Positions 7,907 through 15,277 of a stretch of 15,277 bases of DNA are shown in pieces. Under the pieces are notes generated by a model, which made no database searches, had not been told where the DNA came from, and was given only the letters and a program-made list of their open reading frames with translations. A program made the position numbers and the translations under genes. The DNA is from JACJXF01 sp964349045 (GTDB taxonomy: Bacteria; Bacteroidota; Bacteroidia; Bacteroidales; GCA-2748055). The first letter of the stretch is position 1; each line of letters starts with the position of its first letter. Where the stretch lies: positions 1-15,277 of the forward strand of contig CAYGFI010000115.1 of NCBI GenBank assembly GCA_964349045.1. The letters run 5' to 3'.

Positions 7907-8409
7907 GTATTAATTTTTTTGAGGCAAAGTGCCAGTGCAAATCAAGAAGTAAACTCTTTGGACTGTGCGATGATCCTCCTCCCCAAAATAACCCGGCTTA
8001 CATTAATGAAAGTGATGGCTCCAAATGGATAGCCGTTGTTGTAAATGAAGAAAAATATGAAGTTACATTTACAGCAATTGATAATTGTGTCGAATTAAAA
8101 AGAGAAGATGGTAAGATGGACAAACGCTGTGATGGAGTTTTGACCTATGATACAAAGGTGATATTTGTTGAGCTGAAAGTAAGAGGCGCTATAGGAAATA
8201 CTTGGGTATTAGATGCTGAGAAACAACTCCGGACGACTATTGGATACTTTGAAAAAACACAAAACGCAGAAGATTTCACAAAAAAGAAGGCTTATATTGC
8301 CAATAGTGAACATCCCAAATTCAAACAAAGCCAAGCAAGGCGTATGGACCAGTTTTATACTGAAACAAAGTATGTTCTAAGAATTGAAAACAGAATTATT
8401 CTTGACTAA
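7903..8409 (+). CDS. Small PD-(D/E)xK nuclease-like partner of the nested ATPase
   Basis: This 168-residue protein has a compact PD-(D/E)xK-like core: Asp77 in CDGVLTYD, then IFVELK with Glu90-x-Lys92, then a helix with Gln109 (DAEKQLRTTI). An N-terminal Cys-rich segment (Cys10, Cys12 and Cys22) might bind a metal. There is no membrane segment. The gene is locked between its neighbours: its ATG overlaps the ATPase stop (ATGA) and its TAA overlaps the hsdR start (TAATG). This implies coupled translation with both. In PARIS the ATPase partner is a TOPRIM nuclease (AriB, DUF4435), and here the motifs look different, so this would be an analogous but distinct effector. Nuclease activity is inferred from motif spacing only; a non-catalytic nuclease fold is also possible. 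Confidence 0.82.
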   Translation: MSINFFEAKCQCKSRSKLFGLCDDPPPQNNPAYINESDGSKWIAVVVNEEKYEVTFTAIDNCVELKREDGKMDKRCDGVLTYDTKVIFVELKVRGAIGNTWVLDAEKQLRTTIGYFEKTQNAEDFTKKKAYIANSEHPKFKQSQARRMDQFYTETKYVLRIENRIILD

Positions 8410-11387
8410 TGAGTTTTTTTAACGAACAAAACACTGTCGAGCATTTCATAATTCACCAACTTACCGGTGTGAATCTTAACTATGTGCAAGCAGGCATGGT
8501 TGCTGAGGAGATTTTAGAATATGATTCTGTAAAATGGAAGTATGTTCAATCAGAATTGTTGCAAAGAGATGCAACGGATGTATTTCTTGAAAAGGAATTA
8601 AAAGAATCTCTGTGCCGTCTTAATCCTGATATCTCAACCAATCCCGATAAAGCAGACGAAATAATTCATAAACTCAGGGCAATACTCATTACGGTTAACA
8701 ATGTAGGATTGGTTCGTGCCAATGAAGAATTTGCCAGATGGCTGAGAAACGAAGTTTCCCTTCCCATTGGAAAGAATAATGAACATGTAGCCATTAAAAT
8801 AATTGATTTTGAGGTATTGAAGAACAACAGTTTTCTGCTTACTAATCAGTTTAAAATGCGAACCCGGGAAACCAAAATCCCGGATATTGTGATGTTTGTA
8901 AATGGGATTCCTTTGGTTATAGGGGAAGCTAAAACGCCCGTTCGTCCTGCAGTCACATGGTTTGATGGAGCACATGATATCAATGTGGTTTATGAAAATG
9001 CTGTTCCGCAAATGTTTGTTCCTAATGTGTTTTCGTTTGCAACAGAAGGTAAGGAAATTTTTATTGGCGCAGTAAGAACCCCTTTGGAATTCTGGTCCCC
9101 ATGGCGGTTGGAGGATGAGAAAGATGAGCTGGCACATTTCATAGGTTTGCATGATGTTGCCAAGCAATTAACCCATTTACTTAAACCCTCTACTCTGCTG
9201 GATATTCTTCAGTATTACACGGTTTATGCCACTAACAGTAAAAAGAAAAAAATAAAGGTCGTTTGCCGGTATCAGCAATATGAAGGTGCAAATGCAATAG
9301 TGGAACGGGTAAGAGAAGGAATAATTAAGAAAGGTTTGATCTGGCATTTTCAGGGATCAGGTAAATCTTTGCTGATGTTATTTGCAGCTCAGAAACTCAG
9401 GAAACAACAGGATCTGAATAACCCAACCGTGATCATTTTAGTCGACAGGGTTGATCTGGATACCCAGATTACAGCGACCTTCAATACAGCGGATGTTCCG
9501 AACATGATTACCACTGATACCATAAAAGAACTTCATCTGTTGTTGGAACAGGACTCACGGAAGATCATCATTACCATGATTCATAAGTTCAAAGATGCCT
9601 ATCCCGATATGAATAAAAGGGAGAACATCATTGTTATGGTTGATGAAGCCCACCGAACCCAGGAGGGTGATTTAGGAAGGAAAATGCGTAATGCCCTGCC
9701 CAATGCTTTTTTATTCGGATTAACAGGAACGCCAATCAACAAGGCCGATAAGAACACATTCTGGGCTTTTGGCGCAGAACAGGATAGCGGTGGTTACATG
9801 AGTCGTTACACCTTTCAGGAAAGTATACGGGATAATGCGACTTTGCCATTACACTTTGAGCCAAGACTTCCCGATTATCATATCGACAAGGAAGGACTGG
9901 ATGTAGCTTTTAAAGAAATGGCAAACGACCTGAGTGAGGAAGACCGGAATAAACTCAGTCAGAAGGCAGCGAAAATGTCGGTATTTTTAAAATCCCCTGA
10001 AAGAGTTTCAACCATTGTATCCGATATTGTTGAGCATTTTAACTCACATGTAGAGCCTGAGGGATTAAAAGCAATGATCGTAACTCCCGACCGCGGGGCA
10101 TGTATTCAATACAAAGAAGAATTAGATAAATTAATAAATCCTGAAGCGAGCGAAGTAGTGATCAGTATCTCTGCCAACGATGATTTTGAGTTCAAGCAAT
10201 TGTGGGCAATGGACAAAGACCAGCAGGAAAAAGTTGTTGAGAAATTCAATGATGCTGATTCGCCCCTGAAGTTTTTAATAGTTACAGCCAAACTTTTAAC
10301 CGGATTTGATGCTCCGATTTTACAGACCATGTACCTGGATAAATCCTTAAAAGACCACACACTATTACAGGCGATTTGCAGAACCAACCGTTTATTTCCA
10401 AACAAAACATTCGGAAGAATTGTAGATTACTTCGGAGTATTTGACGACACTGCAAAAGCCCTTGCATTTGATGAGGAAAGTGTAAGAACCGTTATTACCA
10501 ATTTGCAGGAATTATTGGATAAACTTCCTGAATGGATGGAAAAATGTTTACTTCATTTTACGGGAATTGACAGAAATATTACCGGTTTTGAAGGTCTTCA
10601 GAAAGCCCAGGATTGCATAAATACCAATGAAAAGCGGGATGCCTTTGCCAAGGATTTTAGCAGTCTCACTAAGTTATGGGAGGCTTTATCCCCGGATCCT
10701 GTTTTAAACCAATTTCAAAAAGATTATAAATGGATGTCACAGATTTACACATCTGTGAAACCTGCCTCGGACGACAACGGAAGATTGCTCTGGCATGCCC
10801 TGGGCGCTCAGACAACCGCACTCATTCATGAGCATATTCATGTTTCGGGAATCCATCACGACATGGAAGAAATGGTTTTAGATGGCGAGTTGATTGATGA
10901 TCTGATGAATAAAAAAGACCCCGAGCAAGCAAAGAAAGTCATGAAAATCCTTGTTAGTCGACTCAACAAACACGGACATAATCCAATCTTCAAAAAATTA
11001 AGTGAACGTCTTGAAGCTATCCGGGATAAGGCAGAAAAGGGATTAATCAACTCCATTGAATTCATTAAAGAACTCTGCCAGATAGCCAAAGAAACTCTAC
11101 AGGCAGAAAAACAGTCCGACACAAAAGAGGATCAGAAAAGTGCAAAAACCGCTCTGACTGAATTGTTTCTTGAACTTAAAACCGATACCACCCCGGCCAT
11201 TGTTGAAAGGATTGTAAACGACATTGATGAAATTGTAAGAGTGGTCCGGTTTGATGGCTGGCAAAACTCAACAGTTGGAGAAAGGGAAGTAAAAAGAGAA
11301 TTGAGAAAGGTCTTATGGACGAAGTATCAGATAAAGGATGAAGAGCTTTTTAACAGGGCTTATGATTATATTAGGGAGTATTATTAA
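8409..11387 (+). CDS. hsdR: Type I restriction-modification endonuclease/translocase subunit
   Basis: HsdR (992 residues, normal length) cleaves unmodified DNA at a distance after ATP-driven translocation. The N-terminal nuclease domain has Asp159 (IPDIVMF) and the EAK triad Glu173-x-Lys175. The superfamily 2 helicase core follows: Walker A FQGSGKS (314-320), DEAH box (412-415), GLTGTPI (motif III region, 437-443), and QAICRTNRL (motif VI). The C-terminal third is helical, as expected for docking onto the HsdM-HsdS complex. The start codon overlaps the stop of the small nuclease-like gene (TAATG). Its G+C is higher than that of the nested genes (10441-10500 is 25/60 against 14/60 for 7621-7680). 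The gene appears intact and completes the operon. The 11388-11530 spacer after it holds no recognisable gene or terminator. Confidence 0.97.
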   Translation: MSFFNEQNTVEHFIIHQLTGVNLNYVQAGMVAEEILEYDSVKWKYVQSELLQRDATDVFLEKELKESLCRLNPDISTNPDKADEIIHKLRAILITVNNVGLVRANEEFARWLRNEVSLPIGKNNEHVAIKIIDFEVLKNNSFLLTNQFKMRTRETKIPDIVMFVNGIPLVIGEAKTPVRPAVTWFDGAHDINVVYENAVPQMFVPNVFSFATEGKEIFIGAVRTPLEFWSPWRLEDEKDELAHFIGLHDVAKQLTHLLKPSTLLDILQYYTVYATNSKKKKIKVVCRYQQYEGANAIVERVREGIIKKGLIWHFQGSGKSLLMLFAAQKLRKQQDLNNPTVIILVDRVDLDTQITATFNTADVPNMITTDTIKELHLLLEQDSRKIIITMIHKFKDAYPDMNKRENIIVMVDEAHRTQEGDLGRKMRNALPNAFLFGLTGTPINKADKNTFWAFGAEQDSGGYMSRYTFQESIRDNATLPLHFEPRLPDYHIDKEGLDVAFKEMANDLSEEDRNKLSQKAAKMSVFLKSPERVSTIVSDIVEHFNSHVEPEGLKAMIVTPDRGACIQYKEELDKLINPEASEVVISISANDDFEFKQLWAMDKDQQEKVVEKFNDADSPLKFLIVTAKLLTGFDAPILQTMYLDKSLKDHTLLQAICRTNRLFPNKTFGRIVDYFGVFDDTAKALAFDEESVRTVITNLQELLDKLPEWMEKCLLHFTGIDRNITGFEGLQKAQDCINTNEKRDAFAKDFSSLTKLWEALSPDPVLNQFQKDYKWMSQIYTSVKPASDDNGRLLWHALGAQTTALIHEHIHVSGIHHDMEEMVLDGELIDDLMNKKDPEQAKKVMKILVSRLNKHGHNPIFKKLSERLEAIRDKAEKGLINSIEFIKELCQIAKETLQAEKQSDTKEDQKSAKTALTELFLELKTDTTPAIVERIVNDIDEIVRVVRFDGWQNSTVGEREVKRELRKVLWTKYQIKDEELFNRAYDYIREYY

Positions 11388-11530
11388 GTGATATTAAATT
11401 GTTAAAACCTTCAAATTTATAACCAGTTCTCCTGCAATTTCATGTATTATCGTAGGTCTACTTTCATTGTGATAGATGAATATTTAGGCCCGTTATATAA
11501 AAAGTAGTCTGGCAACATAATTTAAAAAGC

Positions 11531-12182
11531 ATGAGAAACTTAAATATCGAGGAATTAGAAGATAAAATTCATGGTTATGCACTTGAAGTTGAATTTATTG
11601 ATAGAGAGCATTTATATAATAAACNNNNNNNNNNAAATCCCAATTGTTATTACTGCAAATTGGAATAAAGACAAAAAAGATCTTATTAATAGCTTAAAAA
11701 CGCCAGAATTTCAAGGTGCATTTGGTTTTTTCATAATTTATCAAACTTTTAAATCAGAAAAGAATTTTAGCACTGTTTATTTAGACATTACACATCGCTG
11801 GTATGATAGTAACGGTGATTATGACCAATGGAAGGAGGATTTTAATATTTTCCTATTTAAACCATTTATTGAATTACTGAATTGGTATATTTCTGAGAGC
11901 CAATCATACAATGCAAATGATTATTTTTCTAAAAAAGAAATTGAAGAGTTTTCAGTAAAGATTGATAACCTACTAACTGATATTAGATTAGGGCAAGAAG
12001 TGATATTTGAGGAAATACAGGATATAAAAGAACAATTAAAGAATTTGAAAAAGAAAAACTGGGTCGAAATTTTAAAAGGTAAGTTATTTGATTTGACGCT
12101 AAGTAAAGCAATTTCTGCGGATACCTTTTCTTATGTAATAAAAATACTGACAGGTGATGATTTGAAGTTTTTAAGTAATTGA
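11531..12182 (+). CDS. Unrecognised protein interrupted by an assembly gap
   Basis: The natural start is the ATG at 11531 (MRNLNIEELEDKIHGYALEV), which reads open to the Ns at 11625. After the gap the open frame is a different one and runs to the TGA at 12180-12182. Both sides read like the same sort of protein, so I take this as one gene whose frame is broken only by the arbitrary ten-N filler. For an intact gene the true gap length must be a multiple of three. A start at 11571 in the downstream frame would be an artefact of the filler. The protein has a mixed N-terminal domain (VYLDITHRWYD, FKPFIELLNWYI), a likely coiled coil (about 11980-12055) and a short helical C-terminus. The family is not recognised. 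It is the first of four co-directional genes. Confidence 0.7.
11625..11634. other. Assembly gap (10 Ns)
   Basis: Ten consecutive Ns replace sequence of unknown true length inside the gene at 11531-12182. Such a short fixed run is typical of scaffolding filler. The order of the hsd operon and the downstream genes therefore depends on the scaffold join. Confidence 0.98.
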
Positions 12183-12217
12183 CATCACCTAAAATCCTTC
12201 AACAGCAAACGTAGGAA

Positions 12218-12826
12218 ATGAAAATATCAGATCCAATGATAGAAATTTATAGGAGAAATGTCCCTTTAGAAAGATTTCTCCAGGATGGGATTTCATTTAA
12301 AATCATTAACAGATCTGATTATATATCATACCAAGAATTCATAATGTATTTCAACAGGATCAAAACAATTACTAAACATGACCTTATTATTGGTATTAAT
12401 TTTACATATGGATGGATGCCAACAATTTTCGAGTTTCAATCAGATCAATTTGAAGAATCCATAGAGATACTAAATAGGGCAAGAAAGGGTGTTGTTCCTA
12501 AAGTCGAAGAACTAATAATATTAAAAGGTTTGTTTAATAATTCATTGGTTGGCTCATCAAAACTTCTTCACTTCATTAATCCTGAGATATTCGCAATTTG
12601 GGACAGTAGAGTGTACCTTTATTTAACAGGGAATCCTCCATATGATTATAGAATAAATAAATTTGAAGATTATCTATCGTATTTAAATTTTTGTGATTAT
12701 CTCACTAATATCCCTGAATATGAAATGATTCACAATAATGTCATTAATATTATTGGTTATCCAATGACGAAGTATCGAACAGCCGAGTTAATTATGTATT
12801 CAACGGGTGGAACAAGGAGATATTGA
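12218..12826 (+). CDS. Unrecognised protein with SKLLHF...WDSRV motif
   Basis: This 202-residue soluble protein has a notable conserved-looking stretch at residues 111-132: VGSSKLLHFINPE, then FAIWDSRV. A glycine-containing turn, a helix and then an Asp before a basic residue is faintly like the hairpin and catalytic Asp region of HhH-GPD DNA glycosylases, with Asp129 in the candidate position. This is only a shape resemblance noticed by eye. The rest is helix-rich with many aromatic residues and no other motif that I know. It begins 35 bp after the previous gene, and the GIY-YIG gene follows 31 bp after its stop, so it is probably co-transcribed with both. If it acts on nucleic acid it would fit its neighbour, but no function is assigned. 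Confidence 0.75.
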   Translation: MKISDPMIEIYRRNVPLERFLQDGISFKIINRSDYISYQEFIMYFNRIKTITKHDLIIGINFTYGWMPTIFEFQSDQFEESIEILNRARKGVVPKVEELIILKGLFNNSLVGSSKLLHFINPEIFAIWDSRVYLYLTGNPPYDYRINKFEDYLSYLNFCDYLTNIPEYEMIHNNVINIIGYPMTKYRTAELIMYSTGGTRRY

Positions 12827-12857
12827 GTGTTATGTATTAATTCCAATACCTACTCAC

Positions 12858-13619
12858 ATGAATAATTTATTAAAAATAGGTTATATCAAAGTAGGGGAAT
12901 GGACCCTAAACAATTCCCAAATCCAGTTTTCCTTAACTTCTCATGTTTCTGAGAAAAGTGTCTTGTACAGCTTTGTTTCCAGAAATGAAATAAAGTATAT
13001 CGGCAAAACAACTCAGACATTGTCCAATAGGATGAAAGGATATCAAAAGCCCGGATCCACACAGCGGACAAATATTCGGGTTAATGATAAAATTAAGACC
13101 CTATTAGGTCATGGTTTACCTTTGGAGATATATATTCTCCCTGACGACGGATTGCTTAAATTTGGAGACTTTAAGCTAAGTGTTGCAGCAGGACTTGAAG
13201 ATACTTTAATCAATGAATTTAACCCGGAATGGAATATTACCGGGAGAAAAAAAGAAAATAGGTTCAAAAAAGTTGTCATAAAGGAAAAGTATCGTCCTCA
13301 GATAACAACTCAAAATATTACCACTGACACAATTGAAGTGATATTATGGCCTGCATACTATGGACAGGGTTTTTTTAATGTTCGACGCAGATACTCTGAT
13401 AGATTTGGTGAAGACCAGGAAATAATAAGAATTCAACTTGGTGCAGACTCAAACAGTTTTATTCATGGGGTCATTGACAGGAAGGCTAATAATAATGGAA
13501 CACCAAGAATTCGGGGCCGTAAAGAATTAACTGAGTGGATTCAAAGTAATTTTAACCTTGGGGATGTTTTATTGGTGGATATTATTTCACCTGTTTCGAT
13601 TCGATTGAGGAAAAAGTAA
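12858..13619 (+). CDS. GIY-YIG nuclease-domain protein
   Basis: I chose the ATG at 12858 (253 residues). The frame is open further up, to a GTG at 12807 that would overlap the preceding gene, but those 17 codons add nothing domain-like. Residues about 35-128 show the GIY-YIG plan: LYSFV (Tyr37), KYIGKTTQTL (Tyr47-Ile-Gly), Arg58, then LEDTLINEFNPEWN with Glu114 as metal ligand and Asn126. The first motif is YSF rather than GIY, a common variation. Residues about 165-253 form a second, beta-rich domain (IIRIQLGADSNSF, GDVLLVDIISPVSIRL) that might bind DNA or the target; I cannot name it. GIY-YIG enzymes cut DNA in restriction, homing and repair. In this setting a defence role is plausible but inferred. 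Confidence 0.85.
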   Translation: MNNLLKIGYIKVGEWTLNNSQIQFSLTSHVSEKSVLYSFVSRNEIKYIGKTTQTLSNRMKGYQKPGSTQRTNIRVNDKIKTLLGHGLPLEIYILPDDGLLKFGDFKLSVAAGLEDTLINEFNPEWNITGRKKENRFKKVVIKEKYRPQITTQNITTDTIEVILWPAYYGQGFFNVRRRYSDRFGEDQEIIRIQLGADSNSFIHGVIDRKANNNGTPRIRGRKELTEWIQSNFNLGDVLLVDIISPVSIRLRKK

Positions 13620-13700
13620 AATGAATATTATTTAATAACTGGATGAAATAGTTAAATTTACTAAATCAAAGAATTGTAAAGTATTCAAAAACATTCGACC

Positions 13701-14660
13701 ATGGGAATGATGCCAGCACCAAGATTATGCCATATTACTGGTTTAAATACTGAAAACTTTCCTTCATCTTGGGACTTGGTTGAATACTTTGTGCAAATAC
13801 ATGAAAAGCGAATGCTTTTTAGATTTCATTATGATCATAAAAACAATGATTTTGTTGAATCAAACATACATATACTACAAGGATTAATACTAAATAGTAA
13901 AATTCCTTCAGTTTTTTTCACAAAAGATTCGCCCATTCTCGACAATGAAAAACTTGAATTACTTATAAAAGAGGCTGCTGTTCCAAAGACTCCAGAAGAA
14001 AAAATATCCTATCTTTTAACTTACTTACATTCATTACAGAAATACGAAGGTTCACAAATTGAGTTTCCAAATAATGAAGATAGACAGGTTCTTGCAAAAA
14101 GATTATATTTTAGGAATTATTCTGAAATGGTCTTTTACTTGTTTACATTGTATCATCAGGGGTTAATAAGCGGGACAGATGCTTCATCACACGATGGCAT
14201 TGATTTTATAGGAATTGAACTAACATTTAATGGGTTATCAAGAGTCATAGAACTAAATGAATCCGGAAAAGAATCGGATAAATGCTTTGTCGCAATGTCA
14301 TTCTCTAAAGATTTATCTAGCACTCGAGAATCTATAAAATCAGCAATCGATCAGGCAGGATATAAATCGATTTTGATAGATGAAATTCATATTGATGCTG
14401 ATATGACTATTAATGACTCAATAATAGCGGAAATTAGAAAGTGTAGATTTTTAGTTGCGGATTTTACGCAACACAACCACGGTGTTTACTTCGAAGCGGG
14501 TTTTGCATTAGGATTAAAAAGACCAGTAATCTACTTATGCCATAGTGACGATTTTTCAAAAACCCATTTTGATACAAATCATTACCCTCACATAATATAT
14601 AAAGACTTGACAGAACTTGTAGAAAAACTAAAGACTAAAATTGAAGCTTGGATTAATTAA
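13701..14660 (+). CDS. TIR-like/nucleoside deoxyribosyltransferase-fold effector
   Basis: The 319-residue protein ends in a Rossmann-like domain (about 194-319): CFVAMSFSKD, then RKCRFLVADFTQHNHGVYFEAGFALGLKRPVI given here as two parts, RKCRFLVADFTQ and VYFEAGFALG. The arrangement matches the nucleoside 2-deoxyribosyltransferase/TIR-like superfamily, with Glu265 in the position of the catalytic glutamate. Such domains cleave N-glycosidic bonds, and in antiphage systems their TIR relatives often degrade NAD+. Residues about 128-187 look like a winged-helix (FYLFTLYHQGLI, then IELTFNGLSRVIEL). Residues 1-125 are unrecognised and may be the sensor; CHITG near the start is a possible metal-binding turn. 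It lies 81 bp after the GIY-YIG gene and may have its own promoter (TAAATTTA at 13653, one mismatch to TAnnTTTG). The fold is fairly sure; NADase activity is an inference. Confidence 0.85.
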   Translation: MGMMPAPRLCHITGLNTENFPSSWDLVEYFVQIHEKRMLFRFHYDHKNNDFVESNIHILQGLILNSKIPSVFFTKDSPILDNEKLELLIKEAAVPKTPEEKISYLLTYLHSLQKYEGSQIEFPNNEDRQVLAKRLYFRNYSEMVFYLFTLYHQGLISGTDASSHDGIDFIGIELTFNGLSRVIELNESGKESDKCFVAMSFSKDLSSTRESIKSAIDQAGYKSILIDEIHIDADMTINDSIIAEIRKCRFLVADFTQHNHGVYFEAGFALGLKRPVIYLCHSDDFSKTHFDTNHYPHIIYKDLTELVEKLKTKIEAWIN

Positions 14661-14965
14661 TATAAGCTACTAATGTATAGGACTAAGTGTAGACTGATCC
14701 TTGAAGTGAAAGACATTATTGAATTCAAATTGCCAAACAATTCCCCGCCTGACAAATCCCCGAATCCGGATTTAACAGAGAATTTCATTCGGATTCGCTA
14801 GAGTGTGGTGGGAACGAGTACCGATCTTTTGTAAAAGTCTGAATATTTCTGAACATCCCGAAACCAAACTCCAAAAATCAAAAAGATTAGGAAAAACTCT
14901 ATGAAAATTATTAAATTTGGTTTTAACCGAAACGATCATGATAAAATTACTTCAGGAAGGGATAA
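14661..14965. other. Intergenic stretch without a convincing gene
   Basis: About 300 bp after the TIR-like gene contain stops in all frames at short intervals. The inverted repeat at 14761-14797 is the only clear structure. A 24-codon reading frame (ATG at 14901, TAG ending at 14975) is too short to support. GTGTGGTGGGAACGAG around 14803-14818 loosely resembles the left edge of the structured repeat copies. Confidence 0.6.
14761..14797. repeat. Inverted repeat (11-bp stem)
   Basis: CGAATCCG (14761-14768) and CGGATTCG (14790-14797) are perfect reverse complements. Three further pairs inward, one of them G-T, extend the stem to 11 bp around a 15-nt loop. No T-run follows on either strand, so it is not a classic intrinsic terminator. 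It could still end the upstream transcript, or it could be the end of a lost mobile element. Confidence 0.6.
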
Positions 14966-15112
14966 ATGGAGGTAGTCAATTTAAACCGCGAATACATAGC
15001 CAATATAGCCGAGTTTTCCAACCAATTACAGCATGTCTTATATTCATTCATAAATATTTGTTACATGATAACAGGTATTTGTATCTATGCAGATATGATT
15101 TATGAATTTTAA
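14966..15112 (+). CDS. Possible small protein (48 aa)
   Basis: An ATG at 14966, preceded by AGGAAGG, opens a 48-codon frame starting MEVVNLNREYIANIAEF. A hydrophobic patch with two cysteines (FINICYMITGICIYADMIY) fills the second half. It is not recognised. The purine-rich upstream run and sensible amino-acid make-up favour it slightly over chance. A longer frame on the same strand, 14917-15105, overlaps it and looks less protein-like. Confidence 0.25.
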   Translation: MEVVNLNREYIANIAEFSNQLQHVLYSFINICYMITGICIYADMIYEF

Positions 15113-15124
15113 AAGTGAAATATT

Positions 15125-15232
15125 ATGAATTACCAGGGTTTATCATCAGTAAATGTTTCTTTGAGAGCGTTTAGAGAAGCAAAACTAATTATTGCAGTTA
15201 CAATTATAAGTTTATTTTTACTTAGTTTTTAA
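15125..15232 (+). CDS. Possible small tail-hydrophobic peptide (35 aa)
   Basis: An ATG at 15125, 12 bp after the previous small frame, opens 35 codons: a polar, basic N-terminal half (MNYQGLSSVNVSLRAFREAK) and then a hydrophobic C-terminal run that would span a membrane (LIIAVTIISLFLLSF). Such a layout is seen in small membrane toxins and tail-anchored peptides. At this length it may also be chance. Confidence 0.25.
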   Translation: MNYQGLSSVNVSLRAFREAKLIIAVTIISLFLLSF

Positions 15233-15277
15233 CAAGGATTTAGAACCTTACCACCAAACAGACCAAAATGATACCAC

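Noticed and set aside
8634..9167. 177-codon minus-strand frame inside hsdR
   Set aside because: It is antisense to a strongly conserved part of HsdR, including the nuclease core, so it is a shadow of hsdR codon use; no independent motif is seen.
11394..11483. 29-codon minus-strand frame ending IAGELVINLKVLTI after hsdR
   Set aside because: It reads surprisingly like the C-terminus of a protein, but a stop lies directly upstream, no start or domain is present, and it is too short to separate from chance.
12807..12857. GTG start for the GIY-YIG gene
   Set aside because: It would overlap the preceding gene by 20 bp and add 17 residues with no domain role; the ATG at 12858 gives a normal 31-bp spacing.
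14917..15105. 62-codon frame in the right tail starting with TTG
   Set aside because: Weak start codon, no motif, and an overlapping frame with a better start (14966) reads more like a protein.

Overview
The window looks like an accessory defence island from a Bacteroidota genome, probably a draft or metagenome-assembled scaffold. It is AT-rich, most starts lack strong Shine-Dalgarno sequences, and one TAnnTTTG-type promoter element is visible near the left edge. It carries an IS110-family transposase remnant of a type I associate with this phylum. A run of ten Ns at 11625-11634 marks a scaffold join, so linkage of the genes right of it to the restriction-modification block is only as good as the scaffolding. 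The phylum call is an inference; no rRNA or housekeeping marker is present. All recognised genes lie on the + strand.

Left part (1-3988). A two-gene unit (123-1233) encodes a membrane-anchored coiled-coil protein and a soluble protein whose C-terminus resembles the DUF3395/DnaJC11-like domain. It is followed by copy A of a structured ~185-bp repeat and a 5'-truncated IS110 transposase. A second two-gene unit (1878-3638) encodes an HExxH putative metallopeptidase and a PD-(D/E)xK Mrr-like nuclease with an unrecognised C-terminal domain. Copy B of the same repeat (3652-3858) follows. The protease-nuclease pair is therefore bracketed by direct repeats, and each of the two gene pairs is followed by one repeat copy.

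Centre (3989-11387). This is a complete type I restriction-modification operon: hsdM, hsdS, then an AAA/OLD-like ATPase and a small PD-(D/E)xK-like protein nested between hsdS and hsdR. The junctions are mostly translationally coupled (ATGA or TAATG overlaps). HsdM and HsdS would methylate a bipartite site and HsdR would cut unmodified DNA by ATP-driven translocation. The ATPase-nuclease pair is plausibly a backup system of the R-linked ORF kind. Base composition drops sharply within the 3' end of hsdM and stays low through hsdS and the nested pair, which suggests module exchange.

Right part (11531-14660). Four co-directional genes encode an unrecognised protein spanning the assembly gap, an unrecognised protein with an SKLLHF...WDSRV motif, a GIY-YIG nuclease-like protein, and a protein with a C-terminal TIR-like/nucleoside deoxyribosyltransferase-like domain. 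The last 617 bp hold no convincing large gene: there is an 11-bp-stem inverted repeat and two tiny possible hydrophobic ORFs.

No tRNA, rRNA or CRISPR array was seen. The best candidates for undescribed biology are the repeat-bracketed protease-nuclease pair, the structured repeat itself, and the ATPase-nuclease pair inside the hsd operon.
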